Position numbers and translations under genes: made by a program. DNA of 21,332 bases from CAYRYU01 sp964428355. GTDB taxonomy: Bacteria > Muiribacteriota > Ozemobacteria > Ozemobacterales > Ozemobacteraceae. The stretch spans positions 1 to 21,332 of the forward strand of contig CAYRYU010000116.1 in the NCBI GenBank assembly GCA_964428355.1, given 5' to 3'. Below are positions 1-7,211 of the stretch, one piece after another. Below the pieces are notes generated by a model. It did no database searches. It was given only the letters and a program-made list of their open reading frames with translations, and was not told the origin of the DNA. Numbering within the stretch: position 1 is the first letter of the stretch; each line of letters opens with the position of its first letter.

Positions 1-3
1 GCT

Positions 4-37
4 AAAAACATGAAGGCCCCGCAATCATTGCGGGGCC
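4..37 (-). terminator. Intrinsic terminator of the Cys-repeat lipoprotein gene
   Basis: A perfect 10-bp stem (15-24 with 28-37, GGCCCCGCAA/TTGCGGGGCC) with a 3-nt loop lies just downstream of the minus-strand stop codon at 58. On the minus strand it is followed within a few bases by a run of five T (plus-strand A run at 4-8). This fits a Rho-independent terminator for the leftward operon. Confidence 0.8.
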
Positions 38-57
38 CTTCGATCGCTGACCTTCAT

Positions 58-555
58 TCAGGGATTGGTATCGCAGGAGGAGCCTTCGACACACCCGATG
101 TTGCAATTCGACTTGATCAGAAGATCGGGGCAGTTTCCACCGCTGCAACTGCTTGAAGTATTGCAACTTCCGCCGGAGCAACTGCTTTCACATCCACCGC
201 CACTGCAGCTCCCGCCCGAGCAGCTGCTTTCACATCCACCGCCACTGCAGCTCCCGCCCGAGCAGCTGCTTTCACATCCGCCACCACTGCAGCTCCCGCC
301 CGAGCAGCTGCTTTCACATCCGCCACCGCTGCAGCTTCCACCGGAGCAGCTGCTGGAAGATCCACAGCTCCCACCCGAGCATGATCCGCCGCCGCATGCC
401 GAGGCGAGGCCCTGAAGGGATCCGCCCACCTTCTCAATGATTCCCTTCGCCTTGGACATCATATCCTGCAACTTGGAGGCATCGCATCCAGTCAAGGTGA
501 GGGACACGACCATCATCGCCACCATGAACAGACAGCCCTTCACGAGTTTCTTCAT
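58..555 (-). CDS. Cys-rich repeat lipoprotein, function unknown
   Basis: A 165-residue protein I cannot assign to a named family. Residues 1-23 form a lipoprotein signal peptide with lipobox LTGC (acylated Cys24), so the protein should be membrane-anchored and face outwards. A short helical stretch (about 27-50) is followed by a Gly/Ser/Cys-rich tail with 22 cysteines between residues 54 and 161. The core (about 70-125) is four copies of a 14-residue unit, SCSGGSCSGGGCES, with Cys spacing 5-5-4. ATG at 555 is chosen because a strong AGGAGG (561-566) precedes it and the signal peptide starts there; the frame is open further upstream but that part overlaps the preceding gene. It is the last gene of the leftward cluster and has its own promoter-like boxes. 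Possible roles are metal binding or disulfide cross-linking at the surface; both are inference. Confidence 0.75.
   Translation of the reverse strand: MKKLVKGCLFMVAMMVVSLTLTGCDASKLQDMMSKAKGIIEKVGGSLQGLASACGGGSCSGGSCGSSSSCSGGSCSGGGCESSCSGGSCSGGGCESSCSGGSCSGGGCESSCSGGSCSGGGCESSCSGGSCNTSSSCSGGNCPDLLIKSNCNIGCVEGSSCDTNP
182..349. repeat. Four tandem 42-bp units inside the lipoprotein gene
   Basis: Units lie at 182-223, 224-265, 266-307 and 308-349. The first two are identical, the third differs at two bases and the fourth at several more. Degenerate pieces continue on both sides. The period is a multiple of three, so copy-number changes keep the reading frame. The gradient of divergence suggests recent expansion at the C-terminal end of the coding repeat. 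Confidence 0.9.
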
Positions 556-611
556 ACTTTCCTCCTGAATTTCTTTCCGTTTTGCTTTTTTCTTTTCGAA
601 CCCTTCAGAAC

Positions 612-641
612 AATATACGCGCATTTTCAGGCGAGGTTCAA
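612..641 (-). promoter_or_regulatory. Sigma70-like promoter for the Cys-repeat lipoprotein
   Basis: Read on the minus strand, TTGAAC (636-641) and TATATT (612-617) are separated by 18 bp, in the 92-bp space between the PilW-like gene and the lipoprotein start. The lipoprotein can therefore be expressed apart from the pilin-like operon. Prediction from sequence only. Confidence 0.5.
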
Positions 642-647
642 ATATTT

Positions 648-1286
648 TCACGGCGGAAGTTTGATCTGGGTACGACGGTTGATGATCCAGTTGGGATGCC
701 GTTGAAGCCGGCCCTGATACTCTGACCGGACGGAGGTCCTGAGTTTCGTCGCAGCTTCCATGGGCTTCGGCATCGAAGACTGGCATTTAACGACGATATC
801 GTAGCAGGTTGACCCGAGAAACTTCGCTGGGGAAATGGAAAACTCCACGACGTTTTTCGCCAGAACCGCGACTCTCGGCTTCTTTGGGGCTCCGGGGAGC
901 AGGGAATTGAAGGTGACCGTCCGTTTCAACTCGCGTTTTCCCGGCTCGTAAGAGTATTCGATCAGGTTCACCGGATTCGCGCTCCCCGAGTATGCCGGCC
1001 CTGAGCCAGCCCCAGGGAACGCGGGGAAGGAGTAGCTGACCGTCTGGGTGTCGGACGCAGTCAAAAACCTTGAACTGTCATCGAAACAGAGGGCCTTCAG
1101 ATCCCTTTGGACCTGTTCGAGTATGAGCCGTGCCGCCGAAAGGGTCTCTATCCGGTCGAACCCTTTCGTTGCACTCTTCTGGGAGAAAAGCATGAAGTTC
1201 ATCAACGGTAGCAGGATCATCACTCCGAGAGCAGCTACGATCAAGGTTTCGACGAGCGTCATGCCCCGGCTGCCCATTCTAATCAT
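648..1286 (-). CDS. Prepilin-type minor pilin, PilW/GspJ-like
   Basis: A 212-residue protein with a class III prepilin leader: MIRMGSRG followed by MTLVETLIVAALGVMI. The prepilin peptidase should cut after Gly8; Glu13 is the +5 glutamate of the mature pilin and a hydrophobic helix follows to about residue 30. The rest resembles a minor-pilin globular domain (AARLILEQVQRDL helix, then beta strands), as in PilW/GspJ proteins that prime type IV pili or type II secretion pseudopili at the inner membrane. The start at 1286 overlaps the PilV-like gene by 8 bp; Met4 (1277) is an alternative start. The SD signal is weak, so translational coupling is likely. Subfamily assignment is approximate. Confidence 0.75.
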   Translation of the reverse strand: MIRMGSRGMTLVETLIVAALGVMILLPLMNFMLFSQKSATKGFDRIETLSAARLILEQVQRDLKALCFDDSSRFLTASDTQTVSYSFPAFPGAGSGPAYSGSANPVNLIEYSYEPGKRELKRTVTFNSLLPGAPKKPRVAVLAKNVVEFSISPAKFLGSTCYDIVVKCQSSMPKPMEAATKLRTSVRSEYQGRLQRHPNWIINRRTQIKLPP

Positions 1287-1770
1287 ATTCAGCCCCCACG
1301 ATCTTTTCCAGGATCACGCTTTCCCGACGCGTGAAAAACTTGGTTTTGGGGGCAACCTCCACGTGTACCTTCATCAGCCTCAGGGAAGGATAGTGCTCGA
1401 TGTCGATGAGCCGTCGGAACTGCTTGTAATCCTCCGGATACCTGATCATCGAACCGTCTTCCCGCTGGATGTCATCCACATCAGCCAAAACGCCCAGTTG
1501 GAGCCGGGTTGCGAGGGAATTCCCCGGAACGCTCAGGATGTCGTTCAACTCCTCGTATCCCATTCCTCCAACCCATTCCACGCCCTCCTGGGCAAGAGTG
1601 AAGGCGATTGTCTCCCTGTAGGCATCCATCGTACCCCGGTTCGATGAAGAAAAAACGGAAAACAGGAACACCAGGCCGGCCATAAGGAAGATCATGGCAA
1701 CGAGGACTTCCATGAAGGTGAATCCCCGGCCAGAACTCCCCGAAAATCTATGGATTCGCGCCAGGATCAT
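1279..1770 (-). CDS. Prepilin-type minor pilin, PilV/GspI-like
   Basis: A 163-residue protein with leader MILARIHRFSGSSGRG, predicted cleavage after Gly16, mature start FTFMEVLVAMIFLMAGLVFL and +5 Glu21. The short C-terminal domain (TIAFTLAQEGVEWVGGM region) resembles PilV/GspI minor pilins, which add to the tip complex of type IV pili or pseudopili. The gene sits in the middle of the leftward operon: its start overlaps the end of the large PilX-like gene by 23 bp, and its end overlaps the PilW-like gene by 8 bp. A GAGG SD-like motif lies about 11 bp upstream of the ATG. Confidence 0.78.
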   Translation of the reverse strand: MILARIHRFSGSSGRGFTFMEVLVAMIFLMAGLVFLFSVFSSSNRGTMDAYRETIAFTLAQEGVEWVGGMGYEELNDILSVPGNSLATRLQLGVLADVDDIQREDGSMIRYPEDYKQFRRLIDIEHYPSLRLMKVHVEVAPKTKFFTRRESVILEKIVGAEYD

Positions 1771-4056
1771 CGAAGATCATCCTCATTGCACCGAGCCTTC
1801 CGGCAAGGGTGGTGGAATAGGAGGTGGAGTCGGAAAGGGTGGTGTTGTCATACTCCAGGGAGTTTTCCTGGGAGGAGGAGAGGGAATCCAGGTCAAAACG
1901 GTCCGCCGCGAGGTTTCCGACCACGGTCGCCCTTCGACCGCAAAACCGGACCCAAGAGCGTGGTGAACTGGGGTTCCCCGGATCGAAATCCTGGTTCAGG
2001 GCGATCAGGGATGCTTCGATCTTTCCCTCGGAATCGACATTCGCCTTGATATTCCCCATGTATGTGAAGAGAATCAAGGGGCCATCGGTCGATGAACACT
2101 TTTCGAGGCTTCCGCCGATGTTTATGTCCCCATAGGAGATGATCACCCCTTTGCCCTGGAATTTCGTCCCCTTCGGGATGGTCAATCCGGCAGGCGAGGA
2201 GACCTGGAAAATCCCTTTCAGTTTGAGAATCTTGTTCTTCGGATCGAAAAAGTGGCTGGCGAAAAGTTCCGTTCCGGTANNNNNNNNNNNNNNNNNNNNN
2301 NNNNNNNNNNNNNNNNNNNNNNNNNNNNNNNNNNNNNNNNNNNNNNNNNNNNNNNNNNNNNNNNNNNNNNNNNNNNNNNGAGAATCTTGTTCTTCGGATC
2401 GAAAAAGTGGCTGGCGAAAAGTTCCGTTCCGGTATCGAACCGATAGGAGCGGACCAGGAAGGCGGAAAATGGAAGGAAATTCGAGTATTCGACCTCCCTG
2501 TCGGTTCTACCCCAGAAGGGTGGATTGGGGGTAGTCCCAGGGAAGTTCCTTGCCCCGGAGAAACTGGGTTTTTGCGTCAACTGAAACGATTCGCACGGCT
2601 GGGACATAAGCGGCATTCCCTCTCTTTCCTGGAGGAATTTCACCACTTTGTACATCTCCTGGGTTTCGGGTTTGCTGGAATCCCCGATAACCTGTTGAAA
2701 AACGGAGGGGCTGAGGTATTCGACAGTGGTATCGAACTTGCTTCCGATCTGGGAGATCAGCTGCTGGTTCACCGCGGGATCGCTTGAAAACTGTGAAAAG
2801 TCGAGCTTGAAAACAGCTGTCTGCCAGAAGCGCTGACGCAGGTTGCCCTCTATCTTGCCACAATAGGAGAACTCGGTATCCTGCGGACCGAGAAGATGGA
2901 TGGGTGTCTCCCGGTTCCTTCCTCGCGCGGAAACGGATGAGTTGTTGAAATAGGAATCGTATGCCTTTCGGGTTGCCTGGGGAAGGGCGGCCGCCCAACC
3001 TGAATTCCCCACGATGGGTTTGAAATCCAGTGTTATGGTCGCCCGGACGTTTTTCACGTCGATCCCCGCCCCTGGGAAACTGCTTTGGGCCTGGTTCACA
3101 GCGTTCTCTATCTGGGACGTGATCTGGGGCATCAGATTCTGGGCCTTGAGTGTGTTCCAATCGACCGTCAGTGCCGTTGGGCCCGGGGGATCGGGAATCA
3201 GGGGCTCCATGGCGGCGGTGATGTTCAGGGCGGAATACTTGTTTTTCCTTTCGGGGTCGTCCTTTTCCGCGCAACCGAAAAACGCCTTTCCCGGCCGGGA
3301 GTTGTCCAGATGGCGGATGACGAGCTTCCGGGAGTCGTTGTTGACCGATTTTCCCTGGGTGGCTTCGTACTCGTTCCAGGCATCCCGGATGAAAAGAACG
3401 TAATCGTTCATCGCGCTCGAAGTGTAGCCCTGGCCAGGTCTTTCTCCAGGACGGCTGCGAAGACAGGCTTGTTTGAGGTCGAAATCAAAGGTGAAACTCG
3501 ACGTTCGCCGTTTCCCGGTGGGTCCGATGGCAATCCTGACCTCGAATCGCAGGGTTCCCTGGAACTCCTGTCCGAAAGCGCTCTTTTTCGTCCCCACGGA
3601 TAGCGTCTTGTCCACATTCCGGATGGAAATGGTCAGGGAAAAATCCACTTTCCCAGATCCTGCCATCTTTCCGGCGATCTCCGAGGTTTTTTTCAGTTCG
3701 CCCAGGTCATAGGTGATAGGGACCGGACTCCCTTTGGCTGAATCGATCAACCCCTTGAGCTTGGGATCTGCGGAAAGCCGCTTGTCAAAGGTGGCGCGCC
3801 ACTCGGCCACGGCGCTCTCGGCGATGAGGCGGGCGATGTCATCCCGGTAGAACACCTGGAAGATGTTTTTCGATTGAACCGTCGAAAAAAGGAACCAGCA
3901 CCCAAGTGTGAAAAGCACACACACCATGACGACGGCCAGGGGAAAAATCAATCCCGACCGTCTTTTCTGTGCGTGGAAAGGAGTCCCCACCTCTCGATAG
4001 CGGTTTCGACTCATCATCCTCCCATTTCGGTTCAAGCTGTGTTTCATTCTAGACAT
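1748..4056 (-). CDS. Large PilX-like membrane-anchored protein (split by false gap)
   Basis: Read across the artificial N run this is one 717-residue protein. Residues 1-34 are basic; RRSGLIFPLAVVMVCVLFTLG (about 32-52) forms one membrane anchor resembling PilX/T2SS-K-type N termini, but without the usual +5 Glu. The long outer region contains SALNITAAMEPLIPD and many beta-rich segments. The C-terminal part (IPKGTKFQGKGVIISYGDINIGGSL onwards) has the short beta-strand rungs of a beta-helix-like domain. ATG 4056 is preceded on the minus strand by AGGGGG at good spacing. As deposited, the N run causes an apparent frameshift: removing 100 N plus one 55-bp copy (155 nt) joins the frame ending near 2435 to the frame ending at 1748, giving HFFDPKNKILKLKGIF across the join. 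First gene of the pilin-like operon; a tip or adhesion role is inference. Confidence 0.72.
2225..2434. other. Artificial scaffold gap flanked by identical 55-bp ends
   Basis: The N run covers 2280-2379 (exactly 100). The 55 bases before it (2225-2279) and the 55 bases after it (2380-2434) are identical. This is the signature of two contigs that overlap by 55 bases but were joined with a default gap. Collapsing N plus one copy restores a single reading frame on the minus strand, so no sequence is missing here. Confidence 0.93.
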
Positions 4057-4131
4057 CCGTCACACCCCCTGTCAAATCGCCTGCCTTCCCCGTTTCCAGC
4101 TTTCTTGTCGGCGGAGGGAAGTGGGGGTACA

Positions 4132-5400
4132 ATGGGAATTTGGGGTGGGGGAAAGCCGTTGAAGATCGAAAAGGTCCTATGCAAGAGCCTTGTAAGGAAG
4201 AGCCATCCTTCGGTCTTCGCCTGGATGGATTATTCCCTCAACCCCTACCAGGGATGCTGGCACGATTGTCGGTATTGTGACGGGAAGTCCGAGCGCTACC
4301 ACATGCACGAGGATTTCGGGGAGCGGATTCTGGTTAAAGAAAACGCCCCGGAACTTCTTCTCAGGTTTCTGCGATCTAAGGGGTGCGCATCGAAAAGCGA
4401 TCCTCACACAGGTTCACTCTTCGGAGAGCCCGACGAAAGAAAAGCCCCCTTCGTTCTCTTCCTCGGGGGTGGGGTTTGCGATGTCTACCAGCCCGCCGAG
4501 GAAAAGGCCGGCATGACGCGCCGACTGCTCCAGATCTCATACGATCATGGAGTCCCCGTTTCGATTCTCACCAAGAACACCCTCGTATTGCGGGATCTCG
4601 ACCTCCTTTCCCGGATAAACGGCGAAACCTCCGCGGGAGTCCACTTCAGCATCACGCTCGCTGAGGACGAGGTGCGGTCGGTCTTCGAACCTCGCGCCAG
4701 TCCATCCCTGGAACGTTTTCAGGCCATCCGGAAGTTCCGGGAGTCGGGGATTCGGTCTGGAGTCTATTTCCTCCCCATACTCCCTTTCATCGGGGACACT
4801 CCTGAAAACCGGGGCAACATTTTTTCCAATGCCCGCAGTTCCGGCGCCCAGTTCGTCTATTCCGGCGGCCTGACCTTGAAGCCGGGCCGGAACAAGGCAG
4901 AGTTCCTAACCGCCCTCGAAACGATCCGTCCGGAGCTTCTTTCGAGATACCGCCGCCTCTACGGCAATGAAGACCCTTTCGGTTCCCCGGACAGCGCGGC
5001 CTGCCGGGACCTAGGGGTGGGAAATCCCGAAGTCGCAGGGTTCAGGGACAGCGTGGAGTCGGGCCTGGACTACTTTCCGGCCCGCTTCATCCCCGCCGGC
5101 CGCCATCGGGCCAATCTCCGCATCTCCGAAGTGTTCCAAAAGACCGCCTTTCTCGAGCGGGCCGTTTTCCACAACCATTCACGCGCCCGCTCCTTTTCCC
5201 GAACCGCCTTTTCCCTCGAAGATCTGGAGGAGGACGTCGTCACCTTGCCAAAAAGCCGGCTTGATGAATATCTTCCGGGGGAGATGGGCGACCTTGCGCG
5301 GGAACTTTTTTCCGCCGACCGGTCCCCGGCGTTCGAGGCTCTCGAAAAGAAGGCTTTCGAAAGTGTCGGAGGCGGAAAAACCCGCAGGAGAACCTCATGA
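4132..5400 (+). CDS. SPL-like (COG1533) radical SAM protein
   Basis: A 422-residue protein of the spore photoproduct lyase-like radical SAM group. The [4Fe-4S]/SAM motif is CWHDCRYC (Cys42, Cys46, Cys49; CX3CX2C) after DYSLNPYQG. Further family signatures are DVYQPAEEKAGMTRRLLQ (about 117-134) and PVSILTKNTLVLRDLDLL (about 142-159). SPL itself repairs a UV thymine dimer, but this branch contains many proteins of unknown substrate, so I would not call it a DNA-repair enzyme. ATG 4132 follows GGAGGG and GGGGG; a TTG at 4159 (LKIEKVLCKS) is an alternative closer to typical family starts. Its stop overlaps the ATPase start (ATGA), so the two are translationally coupled, which is an unusual partner for an SPL-like protein. 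Confidence 0.82.
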   Translation: MGIWGGGKPLKIEKVLCKSLVRKSHPSVFAWMDYSLNPYQGCWHDCRYCDGKSERYHMHEDFGERILVKENAPELLLRFLRSKGCASKSDPHTGSLFGEPDERKAPFVLFLGGGVCDVYQPAEEKAGMTRRLLQISYDHGVPVSILTKNTLVLRDLDLLSRINGETSAGVHFSITLAEDEVRSVFEPRASPSLERFQAIRKFRESGIRSGVYFLPILPFIGDTPENRGNIFSNARSSGAQFVYSGGLTLKPGRNKAEFLTALETIRPELLSRYRRLYGNEDPFGSPDSAACRDLGVGNPEVAGFRDSVESGLDYFPARFIPAGRHRANLRISEVFQKTAFLERAVFHNHSRARSFSRTAFSLEDLEEDVVTLPKSRLDEYLPGEMGDLARELFSADRSPAFEALEKKAFESVGGGKTRRRTS

Positions 5401-6305
5401 ACGCGATCGAAGTCCGGAACCTGACGAAATCCTTCGATGGGAAGACCAACGCGGTCGAGAGCCTGAGCCTCGAAATCCCCGAGGGATCGGTTTTCGCGCT
5501 CCTCGGGCCGAACGGCTCGGGGAAAACTACAACGGTCCGCATCCTGAACGGGATCCTGCTCCCCTCTTCGGGGGAATCCTTCGTTCACGGACTTCCATCC
5601 GCCCTTCACGTAAGGGAGATCCATGCGATGTCGGGGGTGATGACCGAAACCGCGCAACCTTATGAGAACCTGGATCCGGAGGAGAACCTGGCCTTTTTCG
5701 GCCGCCTCCAGGGGCTGGGGAAAGCTGAGATTTCGAGCCGTGCGGCCCACCTGTTGGGTTTCTTCGATCTATCCGGGGTCCGCGGACGCAGGGTCAAGAC
5801 ATTCAGTTCCGGGATGAAGAAGCGGCTGCTCCTCGCAATCGCCCTTCTCCACAAGCCCAGGGTCCTGTTCCTCGACGAACCCACCTCCGGCCTCGACCCG
5901 GAGGCATCGAAGAGCGTGAACGACATGATCCGCCGCATGGCGGTAGAGGAGAAGGTGACAACGTTCCTCTGTACGCACCAACTCCGATACGCCGAGGACA
6001 CGTGCGACCTTTTCGGCTTCATTTCCCGGGGGAAACTGACCGGGTTCGGAACCCTCGCGAAACTCATGGAACAGAAGTCCGGCTCGGTCACTCTCGAGAT
6101 ACGTGGGGAGGGACTTTCCCGGGATTTCGACGGCTTCAAAGACGGACCAGGAAGCTGGAAGATCCCGGTGAAGGGAGACGCAGACGCCGCGGAGATCCTT
6201 GGCAGGGCGGTTTCGGGTGGGGCAAAGGTGTTCGAGGCCAGGCAGGTCAGGATGTCTCTTGAAGACCTGTATTTCGCCTTCCGGAAAGGGGGGACAGATG
6301 CGTAA
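5397..6305 (+). CDS. ABC transporter ATP-binding protein (ABC-2 exporter type)
   Basis: A 302-residue nucleotide-binding subunit. Walker A is GPNGSGKTT (37-45), the ABC signature is the variant FSSGMKKRL (136-144), Walker B plus catalytic Glu is VLFLDEP (156-162), the D-loop is SGLD and the switch His is in CTHQL (His194). The extra C-terminal domain (about 215-300) is typical of the DrrA/CcmA/NatA-like exporters that pair with ABC-2 permeases. It would power export, from the cytoplasmic face, of a substrate I cannot identify. It starts on the stop of the SPL-like gene (ATGA at 5397-5400) and overlaps the permease start by 8 bp, so the three genes are one operon. Confidence 0.93.
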   Translation: MNAIEVRNLTKSFDGKTNAVESLSLEIPEGSVFALLGPNGSGKTTTVRILNGILLPSSGESFVHGLPSALHVREIHAMSGVMTETAQPYENLDPEENLAFFGRLQGLGKAEISSRAAHLLGFFDLSGVRGRRVKTFSSGMKKRLLLAIALLHKPRVLFLDEPTSGLDPEASKSVNDMIRRMAVEEKVTTFLCTHQLRYAEDTCDLFGFISRGKLTGFGTLAKLMEQKSGSVTLEIRGEGLSRDFDGFKDGPGSWKIPVKGDADAAEILGRAVSGGAKVFEARQVRMSLEDLYFAFRKGGTDA

Positions 6306-7083
6306 ACGTCTTGGAGCGATCATCCTGAAGGACCTCAAGGCGATTCTCCGGAACCGCCAGATCTGGATTCCGATGGTCATCCTTCCGCTCATAATGTCGG
6401 TCTTCATGCCCTCGATGTTTCTCTACGGGCTCGAGAAGGGGGCGAAGAAGATGAACGACATCCAGCCGATGCTGAAGATGATCCCTGCGGGAATCGAGTT
6501 CGAAAGCAACGTGGGGAAGATCTTCTATGTCATCCTTAACTTCATGTTCCCGCCCCTTTTCCTGATGATCCCTCTAATGGCGGGAAGCATCATCGGCGCG
6601 AGTTGCCTGGTAGGCGAAAAGGAGGCAAAAACCCTCGAAACGATACTCTACACACCGATTTCCCTCACCGAGCTCCTTTTGGGAAAACTCCTCGCGACGT
6701 TCCTTCCCTCATACACGATCACGCTCGTTTCCTTCGGCCTTTTTTCGGCGGTGGTGAATTATGGGGGGGGAAGTTACCTTTCGGAGGCATTTCCCAACGT
6801 GAAATGGATCGTACTGATCGCCATGGTATGCCCCGCGGTCATCCTGTTCGGCCTCTCTTCGATGGTTATCATTTCGGCATATGCCTCGACCTTCCAGGGA
6901 GCCCAGCAGCTTTCGGGGTTCGTGGTGATTCCTTTCCTGATGCTGGTCGTCGCCCAGACCTCGGGAGCTTTTGCCGTCCAGACATGGCACCTGGTGGCCA
7001 CCGCCCCCGCCCTGCTCCTCCTCGATTACCTTCTGATAAGTTTTGCCGCCCGGCGCCTTACCTACGAGCGCCTCCTGGAGTGA
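6298..7083 (+). CDS. ABC-2 type permease
   Basis: A 261-residue integral membrane protein with about six hydrophobic segments: IWIPMVILPLIMSVFM near the N terminus, FMFPPLFLMIPLMAG around 80-95, then ITLVSFGLFSAVV, WIVLIAMVCPAVILFG, GFVVIPFLMLVVA and HLVATAPALLLLDYLL. The motif GASCLVGEKEAKTLETILYTPIS after the second helix is the typical ABC-2/NatB cytoplasmic loop linking the permease to its ATPase. Only one permease gene is present, so the exporter is probably a homodimer of this subunit with the upstream ATPase. Its start overlaps the ATPase stop, with AGGGGGG as SD. The 128 bp after it show no convincing terminator. Confidence 0.9.
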   Translation: MRKRLGAIILKDLKAILRNRQIWIPMVILPLIMSVFMPSMFLYGLEKGAKKMNDIQPMLKMIPAGIEFESNVGKIFYVILNFMFPPLFLMIPLMAGSIIGASCLVGEKEAKTLETILYTPISLTELLLGKLLATFLPSYTITLVSFGLFSAVVNYGGGSYLSEAFPNVKWIVLIAMVCPAVILFGLSSMVIISAYASTFQGAQQLSGFVVIPFLMLVVAQTSGAFAVQTWHLVATAPALLLLDYLLISFAARRLTYERLLE

Positions 7084-7211
7084 AAGAAGCCCCCCGTTTT
7101 CCTGTGAGGGGTGCCCTGAGGATAAAATCTTCACCGGAAGTCCACGGAAGACCGTTTCTTCTTCTCAAGATTCATGAAAAACCAGAAAAACTTCCTGGGG
7201 AAGGAACGGCG

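Noticed and set aside
182..349. CRISPR-like array
   Set aside because: The 42-bp units are directly adjacent with no spacers and encode a protein repeat.
65..440. Open plus-strand frames rich in Pro/Gln/Leu and Cys/His/Ser over the repeat array
   Set aside because: They are antisense or shifted images of the 42-bp coding repeat, whose period is a multiple of three and so keeps several frames open. They lack convincing RBS; the minus-strand lipoprotein has an RBS and signal peptide.
4070..4075. TTGACA on the minus strand as a -35 box for the pilin-like operon
   Set aside because: It lies only about 14 bp upstream of the start codon, overlaps the SD region, and has no -10 box at a usable distance before the ATG.
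7084..7211. Terminator or promoter between the ABC permease and the C25 protease
   Set aside because: Only a weak CCCC/GGGG pairing and a lone TAAAAT without a fitting -35 box were found.
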